The notes under the pieces: model-generated | What the model was told of the DNA's origin: nothing | Database searches by the model: none | What the model saw: the letters and a program-made list of their open reading frames with translations, nothing else | In this document: positions 1-5,300 of the stretch, piece after piece | Position numbering within the stretch: position 1 is the first letter of the stretch | How the letters are laid out: every line of letters begins with the position of its first letter | Assembly (NCBI GenBank): GCA_019118725.1 | Contig: DWYO01000018.1 | Span: 1-8,011 of the forward strand | Source of the DNA: Candidatus Parabacteroides intestinavium | GTDB lineage: Bacteria; Bacteroidota; Bacteroidia; Bacteroidales; Tannerellaceae | Direction: 5' to 3' | DNA: 8,011 nucleotides | Position numbers and translations under genes: made by a program

Positions 1-23
1 ATCAAAGTAGAACCTTCAGACAT
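1..23 (-). CDS. Possible 5' end of a divergent gene (partial, unidentified)
   Basis: Read on the minus strand, an ATG at 23-21 opens a frame (MSEGSTL) that runs off the left edge. About 22 bases upstream of it, on the same strand, is a perfect match to the Bacteroidota -7 element (TAACTTTG, plus-strand 46-53), which would give a short leader. Seven codons are too few to identify a product. The main alternative is that the upstream gene lies on the plus strand: the frame IKVEPSDMAYCIFGWQS ends at a TAG at 52-54 and could be the C-terminus of a gene co-directional with the AlbA_2 gene. The two readings cannot be separated from this window. Confidence 0.22.
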
Positions 24-40
24 GGCTTATTGTATTTTTG

Positions 41-72
41 GTTGGCAAAGTTAGCTATTTATTTTATTTTTG
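41..72 (+). promoter_or_regulatory. Candidate Bacteroidota-type promoter for the AlbA_2 gene
   Basis: TATTTTTG at 65-72 fits the Bacteroidota sigma-70 (RpoD/SigABfr) -7 consensus TAnnTTTG. An imperfect -33 element, GTTG at 41-44, lies 20 bases upstream, inside the usual 19-21 base spacing. Transcription would start near 79, leaving a leader of about 15 bases before the ATG at 94. A second -7-like match (TATTTTTG, 33-40) has no good -33 element within the window. The region is AT-rich, so chance matches are possible. Confidence 0.4.
46..53 (-). promoter_or_regulatory. Candidate minus-strand -7 element (TAACTTTG)
   Basis: The reverse complement of 46-53 is TAACTTTG, a full match to TAnnTTTG, positioned to serve the possible divergent ATG at 23. 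No TTTG-like -33 element is visible at 19-21 bases upstream, so the call rests on the -7 box alone. Confidence 0.25.
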
Positions 73-93
73 TGCCGCTAAAAAGAAAACAAA

Positions 94-747
94 ATGACAA
101 AAAAGCATCCTTTACAATTACTTATTGACCAAGGAGAGCATCAACAGCTTGACTTTAAGTTTGAAGTGAGCGATAGCAGGAAGATAGCCCGGACGCTTAG
201 CGCTTTTGCAAATACAGACGGAGGCAGATTGTTGATAGGCGTTAAGGACAATGGCAATATCTCCGGAATCCGGAGTGAAGAGGAGTATTATATGATAGAG
301 GCGGCCTCGATGGTTTACACGCGTCCGCAGGTGGCTTTTACGGCTACCCGATGGGAGGTGAACGGGAAGACGGTGCTTGAGGTGTACATCGCTCCGGGAA
401 AAGAGCGGCCCTATCTGGCACCCGACAAAGACGGGGACTACAAAGCCTATATCCGTGTGGCCGATGAAAATATCCTGGCCAATGAGGTCTTGGTGCTGGC
501 GTGGAAGAAAGAGCGTTCAGCGCGTGGGGCGTTGTTGAAGTTTAATAAGCCGGTTAAGCTGCTTTTGGCTTATTTGGCGGATAATCCGCATATCAGTCTG
601 AGTCGGTTTTGCAAGATTGCCCACATCAATATATTTACCGCCAAGCAGATATTAAGTGATTTAATCAGTATGGATGCCCTCGAATATATTGTTTTGGACA
701 AACATATTTTGTATCGGACGAAAGAAAATGCCAAAATGTCAAAATGA
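94..747 (+). CDS. AlbA_2 (Schlafen-like) domain protein with C-terminal winged-helix-like region
   Basis: This 217-residue protein has an N-terminal AlbA_2 domain, the fold shared with Schlafen proteins and often annotated as a putative ATP-binding or DNA-binding regulator. Hallmarks visible are E15 followed by L19-D20-F21-K22 (the family's ExxxLExK-like opening), the core FANTDGGRLLIGVKDNG at residues 38-54 followed by ISGI, and YIRVAD at 119-124 closing the domain. Residues about 153-215 are predicted to be helical, with an ordered run (SLSRFCKIAHINIFTAKQIL) like a helix-turn-helix and then a short beta-type tail, so a winged helix is likely. There is no signal peptide or membrane segment, so it should be cytoplasmic. 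The ATG at 94 follows an A-rich leader of Bacteroidota type. The gene ends in tandem in-frame stops (TGA TAA, 745-750). The domain call is secure. The biochemical role (nucleic-acid binding, regulation or nuclease) is not shown by the sequence. Confidence 0.85.
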   Translation: MTKKHPLQLLIDQGEHQQLDFKFEVSDSRKIARTLSAFANTDGGRLLIGVKDNGNISGIRSEEEYYMIEAASMVYTRPQVAFTATRWEVNGKTVLEVYIAPGKERPYLAPDKDGDYKAYIRVADENILANEVLVLAWKKERSARGALLKFNKPVKLLLAYLADNPHISLSRFCKIAHINIFTAKQILSDLISMDALEYIVLDKHILYRTKENAKMSK

Positions 748-840
748 TAATTTATCTCTTTTAAGAAGCTCTTTTGCTCTCATTTGTCAAATCATGGTGG
801 GCAATTGGAATAGGACTGTCTGCTTTTTGGAAATAAATTG

Positions 841-848
841 TACCTTTG
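841..848 (+). promoter_or_regulatory. Candidate -7 promoter element for thyA-folA
   Basis: TACCTTTG matches the Bacteroidota -7 consensus TAnnTTTG exactly and sits 30 bases before the thyA ATG, so transcription would begin near 855 with a leader of about 24 bases. No TTTG is found at the expected -33 distance; bases 816-822 (CTGTCTG) are only a weak stand-in. Together with the 131-base gap after the AlbA_2 gene, this suggests thyA-folA has its own promoter, although read-through from upstream is not excluded because no clear terminator lies between them. Confidence 0.5.
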
Positions 849-878
849 TAGGCGATTAAAGAAAAAGCGGAAAATAAG

Positions 879-1673
879 ATGAAACAATATCTCGATTTAC
901 TCAACCGTGTGTTGACCGAGGGTGTACAGAAAAGCGACCGGACGGGCACGGGCACAATAAGCGTCTTCGGTCATCAGATGCGTTTTAACCTGGAAGAGGG
1001 CTTCCCGCTTCTGACTACCAAGAAGCTTCACCTCAAGTCTATCATTTACGAGCTGCTTTGGTTCCTGAAAGGGGATACGAACGTGAAATATTTGCAAGAA
1101 AACGGCGTGCGTATCTGGAACGAATGGGCGGACGAGCATGGCGATTTAGGGCATATCTACGGGTATCAATGGCGTTCGTGGCCCGATTATAAGGGCGGGT
1201 CGATTGATCAGATTTCGGAGGCTGTAGAGATGATTAAGCATAATCCCGATTCGCGACGGATTATTGTAAATGCTTGGAATGTAGCTGATTTGGAGAATAT
1301 GAATTTGCCTCCTTGCCACATGTTTTTTCAGTTTTATGTGGCCAACGGGCGATTGAGCCTTCAAATGTATCAGCGGAGCGCGGATATTTTTCTGGGAGTT
1401 CCTTTCAATATAGCCTCGTATGCGCTTCTTTTGCAGATGATGGCGCAAGTGACGGGGCTGAAGGCCGGAGATTTCATCCATACATTGGGCGATGCGCATA
1501 TTTACCTGAACCATCTGGAGCAGGTGAAACTTCAATTGACCCGCGATCCGCGCCCGTTACCCCGTATGGAGCTGAACCCGGAAGTGAAGAGTCTATTTGA
1601 TTTTAAATATGAAGATTTTAATTTGACAGGTTATGATCCGCATCCGCACATCAAGGGCGTGGTGTCGGTGTAA
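879..1673 (+). CDS. thyA: Thymidylate synthase
   Basis: ThyA makes dTMP from dUMP using 5,10-methylene-tetrahydrofolate as carbon donor and reductant, releasing dihydrofolate. It is a cytoplasmic homodimer needed for DNA synthesis. The product is 264 residues, the same length as the E. coli enzyme, and key residues fall at identical numbers: R21 and the partner-subunit R126-R127 for dUMP phosphate binding, E58, W80, the catalytic nucleophile C146 in PPCHMFFQFYV, R166-S167-A168-D169, N177 for uracil recognition, and H207/Y209. Nothing is missing or truncated, so the enzyme should be active. The ATG at 879 follows a purine-rich leader and gives exactly the family N-terminus. folA follows 26 bases downstream and recycles the dihydrofolate produced here, so the two genes form a functional and probably transcriptional pair. 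This is the classical folate-dependent ThyA, not the flavin-dependent ThyX. Confidence 0.99.
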   Translation: MKQYLDLLNRVLTEGVQKSDRTGTGTISVFGHQMRFNLEEGFPLLTTKKLHLKSIIYELLWFLKGDTNVKYLQENGVRIWNEWADEHGDLGHIYGYQWRSWPDYKGGSIDQISEAVEMIKHNPDSRRIIVNAWNVADLENMNLPPCHMFFQFYVANGRLSLQMYQRSADIFLGVPFNIASYALLLQMMAQVTGLKAGDFIHTLGDAHIYLNHLEQVKLQLTRDPRPLPRMELNPEVKSLFDFKYEDFNLTGYDPHPHIKGVVSV

Positions 1674-1699
1674 TTTACAAATTCAAAAATTAAAAATAT

Positions 1700-2197
1700 A
1701 TGGGTACGAAGATTTCAATTATTGCCGCTGTATCGGATAACAATGCAATAGGCAAGAATCAGCAATTATTGTGGCATTTGCCGGCTGATATGAAGCATTT
1801 CAAAGAGTTGACTACCGGTCATGCGATTATTATGGGTCGTAAAACATTCGAATCTCTGCCGAACGGTCCGCTTCCGGAGCGTAAGAATGTAGTACTGACT
1901 ACGATGCCGGAAGATTTCGTGAATTGTTTCGCGTGCGAGTCTATGCATGATGCGTTAGATTTATGCGAACATGAGGAGGAGGTGTTTGTTATCGGTGGTG
2001 CATTGGTTTATCGTCAGGCTTTGCGTCGTGCTGATAAGATGTATATTACCCGCGTTCATCATGAGTTTGAGAATGCTGATACATTTTTCCCTGTGATAGA
2101 TTGGGACCAATGGGAAGAAGTTGAGCATCAGGATTTTCCGGCGGATGAAAAGAACGCATATCCTTATTCTTTCATTACTTATGTGAGAAAAAAATAA
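1700..2197 (+). CDS. folA: Dihydrofolate reductase
   Basis: FolA reduces dihydrofolate to tetrahydrofolate with NADPH in the cytoplasm. It is the target of trimethoprim. The 165-residue length is normal for a chromosomal bacterial DHFR. Visible hallmarks are the N-terminal strand ISIIAAVSDNNAIG (residues 5-18) leading into the Met20-type loop, W25, the catalytic acid D30 in LPADMKHFK (equivalent to E. coli D27), the NADPH-binding IIMGRKTFESLP (43-54), R61 in PERKN (equivalent to R57, which binds the glutamate tail of folate), and the VFVIGGALVY segment (95-104) with the G99-G100 pair. The ATG at 1700 is preceded by an AT-rich leader without a Shine-Dalgarno, usual for Bacteroidota. The short gap to thyA implies co-transcription. 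Nothing indicates a mobile, resistance-type dfr gene: length and context are those of a housekeeping enzyme. Whether the enzyme is trimethoprim-sensitive cannot be judged from the motifs alone. Confidence 0.98.
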   Translation: MGTKISIIAAVSDNNAIGKNQQLLWHLPADMKHFKELTTGHAIIMGRKTFESLPNGPLPERKNVVLTTMPEDFVNCFACESMHDALDLCEHEEEVFVIGGALVYRQALRRADKMYITRVHHEFENADTFFPVIDWDQWEEVEHQDFPADEKNAYPYSFITYVRKK

Positions 2198-2304
2198 AGA
2201 TTTACTTGTATTTAACACAGTCTTTACAACTTTTTGCGCTTGCTTTCTATCTTATATATAGTAGTCGGTAGTTGGTTCTACCTGCTGAAGAAAAAAGAAA
2301 AGAT

Positions 2305-5300
2305 ATGAAAGCAAGAGCATTTTTTATTCCTTTGCTGATAGTGCCAGCCTTGAGCTTTTCGGCCTATTATGCGATAGCCGGACAAAAGACGGCAGGGAGC
2401 AGGGACCGGGTGCGTGAAGCAATTGTCAGCCAGGACGCATCGAACGTAATTCGCTCCTTGATTGAAAAGATGAGTGGCGAGCTGGAAAAAGATTATGATA
2501 AGTTTCCTGAACTCATCCGTGAAGTAGAAAACTATACGCGGAGTCTGAATGATTCGGCCACGATGGCTTTGTTACATTCGCTTACGGCGGAGATGTATCA
2601 GACCTATTTTAATAATGACCGGTGGAAAATTCAACAGCGTACGGACCTGCAAGGCTATGTTCCAGAAGATATACGTGAATGGACGGCTAATCTGTTTACC
2701 CAAAAGATTACCGAGGAACTGGAGGCTTCATTGGCTCCGGTGGAAGCTTTGCGAAACACGCCGGTCACACGCTTTGCTGATATCTTGAAGCTGGGTGACG
2801 ATGCCCGCATACTCCGGCCTACTTTGTATGATTTTTTGCTTCAACGGGCTATCGACTTGCAACCCTCCGATGATTTTTATCGGCGTTGGATTGACTTCCG
2901 GGCTTCGCAAGTAGGTAATCCGAAAGCGGAATTGCTGGTGTCATTGGACTATTTAAGGTATCGGTTGGGACGTATTAATACGGATGCTTATAAATCCGGA
3001 TTGGATTCGCTGGCCGGGAAGTTCACCGATAAGGAATGCCGGTTGGAAATTGATTTGGCCAGACTCCGATGGATGGAATCTACACAATATGCCTATCCGG
3101 AAGAGGCTCAACGCGATTCGGCCCGCCAGGCCATTTATGAGTTCTGCCGGACGAATATCGGAAAATATGACGGGGAACGGGTAAAGGAATTCCAGAATAC
3201 GCTGGCGAGTATGGAGATTCCTATGCTCCGTGCCGAGAATACGAATAATGTCTATCCGGGGAAGAATCTGGAATTGCGGGTGACTTATCGGAATACCCCG
3301 AAGCTGACTCTCCGGATTTATCAGAACCTTTCCACACCGGAAACGGCTATGCGTAAGCAGAAAGGATTCCGGGGAAAGGTCGTAAAAGAGATTAGTTATG
3401 CCTTCCCGATACCGAAGCCGTATGAGGAAACCGATACGCTCCTCACTGTCCCTATGGAAAAGCTGGGCTTGTATGAGTATGAAATTACGACTCCAGGGGA
3501 AAATTTGGCTATTAACGCACCTTTTAGCGTGAGCAAATTTGCCACGGTTAGCCGGACGAACGCGGACGGATTGCAGGAGGTGCTGGTGACAGATTTCGAG
3601 AGCGGGAAGCCTTTGGCAGATGTTCCGGTGATTGCTTATAACGTAACAGGGCAATGGAAATCGAAAGTTATCGGAACGGTAAAGACCGATGCTAACGGAT
3701 TGGCTCTGTTGAATATAAAGAATAGAAAATTGATAGATTGTGCCCGTCCGGTTTTAGGAAGCGATACAGCTTCGTTGATTACGAACGTACTTTCGTATAA
3801 CCGGGTAGGAACGGAAGATACGAATCTTACCGCTTATCTGTTTACCGACCGGGGTATTTATCGTCCGGGACAAACTCTCTTCTTTAAGGGAATTGTTTAT
3901 GCGGAAGAGAATCATGAATTGTTGGCAAAGGCCGGCATGAAATATTCTGTCACGCTTCGTGATGCCAATTATCAAGATATTGCCACAAAGGAATTTACTA
4001 CCAATGAGTTCGGTTCTTTCCACGGAGAATTTACGTTGCCTAAGACCGCATTGAACGGGAATTTTACGTTGGTGTCCGAACATACTTCCACCCATTTCCG
4101 GGTGGAGGAATACAAACGTCCTTCGTTTCAGGTCGAAATTGAGCCATTGAAAGAGGAGGTCTCTTTTGACAGGGAGCTGGTATTGAAAGGAAATGCGATG
4201 AGTTTCTCCGGTGTGGGCTTGCAGGAAGGAAAAGTGACGTGGACTATTCGGAAGCAACCCTTCTGGTTACGCAGCTATATGATAAATCCGTATGATTATA
4301 CTACAGAGCAGGTGGCCAACGGTACGGCTGAAGTGGATAAAGAGGGTAACTTCCAAATCCGTTTCACGCCTGAACGGGAAAGCCGGTCGGATAAACCGGT
4401 ATTTCGTTCTTATCGGGTGGAAGCTACATTGACAGACAGTAAAGGAGAAACGCAAGCAGCCGAATATACTTTTTCGGTGGGGGATGCCGGTATTGTCCTT
4501 TCGATAGAGATGGAGAATCAACTGGAAAAAGAAGATGCGCAGGCCAGAGTAAAAGCGCAGACCGTGAACGGAGAACCGGTCGATACGCAGGGTACCTATA
4601 CGATTTTCCGGATGCAGGGAGAGGATACCGACTCTATCCTTGCGGTAGGTACCTTCTCTGCGGGAAAAGCTTTGGATAAGTCTGTTTTTGCTCAACTCCC
4701 TTCTGGAAAATATCGTTTACAGGTGCATTCAATGGATAAGCAGGGCGTGAAGGTAGAGAATGCACAAGACTTTGTTTTGTATAGTCTGACGGATAAATGT
4801 CCGCCGGTTCCTTCGGTAGAATGGATGCCTCGACCCAGTCTGGAAGCTTCGGTTGGCGAGACTGTAAAGGTGTTGTTCGGTACGTCTGAAAGTCCGGCGT
4901 ATGTGTTGTATGAACTTTTCAATGAGCGGGGCGAACTGCTTAAACGGGAGCGGGTTACAATGCAAAATGAAAACCGGTATTTCCCGATTCATTTTGTGGA
5001 ATCGTATGGACAAGGGGTTACGGCTTCGTTTGTATTTGTCAAGGACGGGCAACTGAATATGTCCCGATGCCGGATTATGAAAAAGGAACCGGAACGGAAA
5101 TTGACTTTCCGTACCGAGACCTTCCGTGATCATCTTTTGCCCGGAAGTGCGGAGAGTTGGAAGTTTCGTTTGGTAGATAAGGATTCCTTGGCGGTACGGG
5201 CAGAGGTATTGGCCAGTATGTATGACGCGTCATTGGATGAATTGGAATCTTTCGACTGGATTTTCCGTCCGTCATTGCATTATGCCTTTTGGACTCCTTA

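Noticed and set aside
782..792. Small palindrome ATTTGTCAAAT between the AlbA_2 gene and thyA as an operator
   Set aside because: It is an 11-base AT-rich palindrome with one central base, and it is too common by chance to call without a second copy or conservation.
1700..2197. folA as a trimethoprim-resistance dfr gene or mobile cargo
   Set aside because: Adjacent to thyA, normal length, no insertion-sequence, integron or attachment-site signals, and codon and base use like its neighbours. It is a housekeeping gene.
2206..2235. Possible terminator after folA: TTGTA/TACAA arms followed by C and TTTTT
   Set aside because: The stem is only five AU-rich pairs with a 14-base loop, too weak to call. 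Read-through from folA into the macroglobulin gene therefore remains possible.
2231..2276. Promoter for the macroglobulin gene (TTTTTG, TATCTTAT, TATATATA and TAGTTGGT considered)
   Set aside because: None matches TAnnTTTG well with a -33 element at the right spacing. A promoter probably exists in this 107-base gap, but I cannot place it.
2272..2304. Upstream TTG start that would add 11 residues to the macroglobulin
   Set aside because: The extension (TTG-encoded Met, then VLPAEEKRKD) is charged and would displace the signal peptide from the N-terminus. The ATG at 2305 directly precedes a normal signal sequence and follows a purine-rich leader.
2953..3654. Minus-strand open frame of 233 codons opposite the macroglobulin gene
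   Set aside because: It is antisense to a well-supported coding region, shows no recognisable family motif and has a composition typical of a shadow frame. The same applies to the other antisense or overlapping frames, including those opposite thyA and folA.
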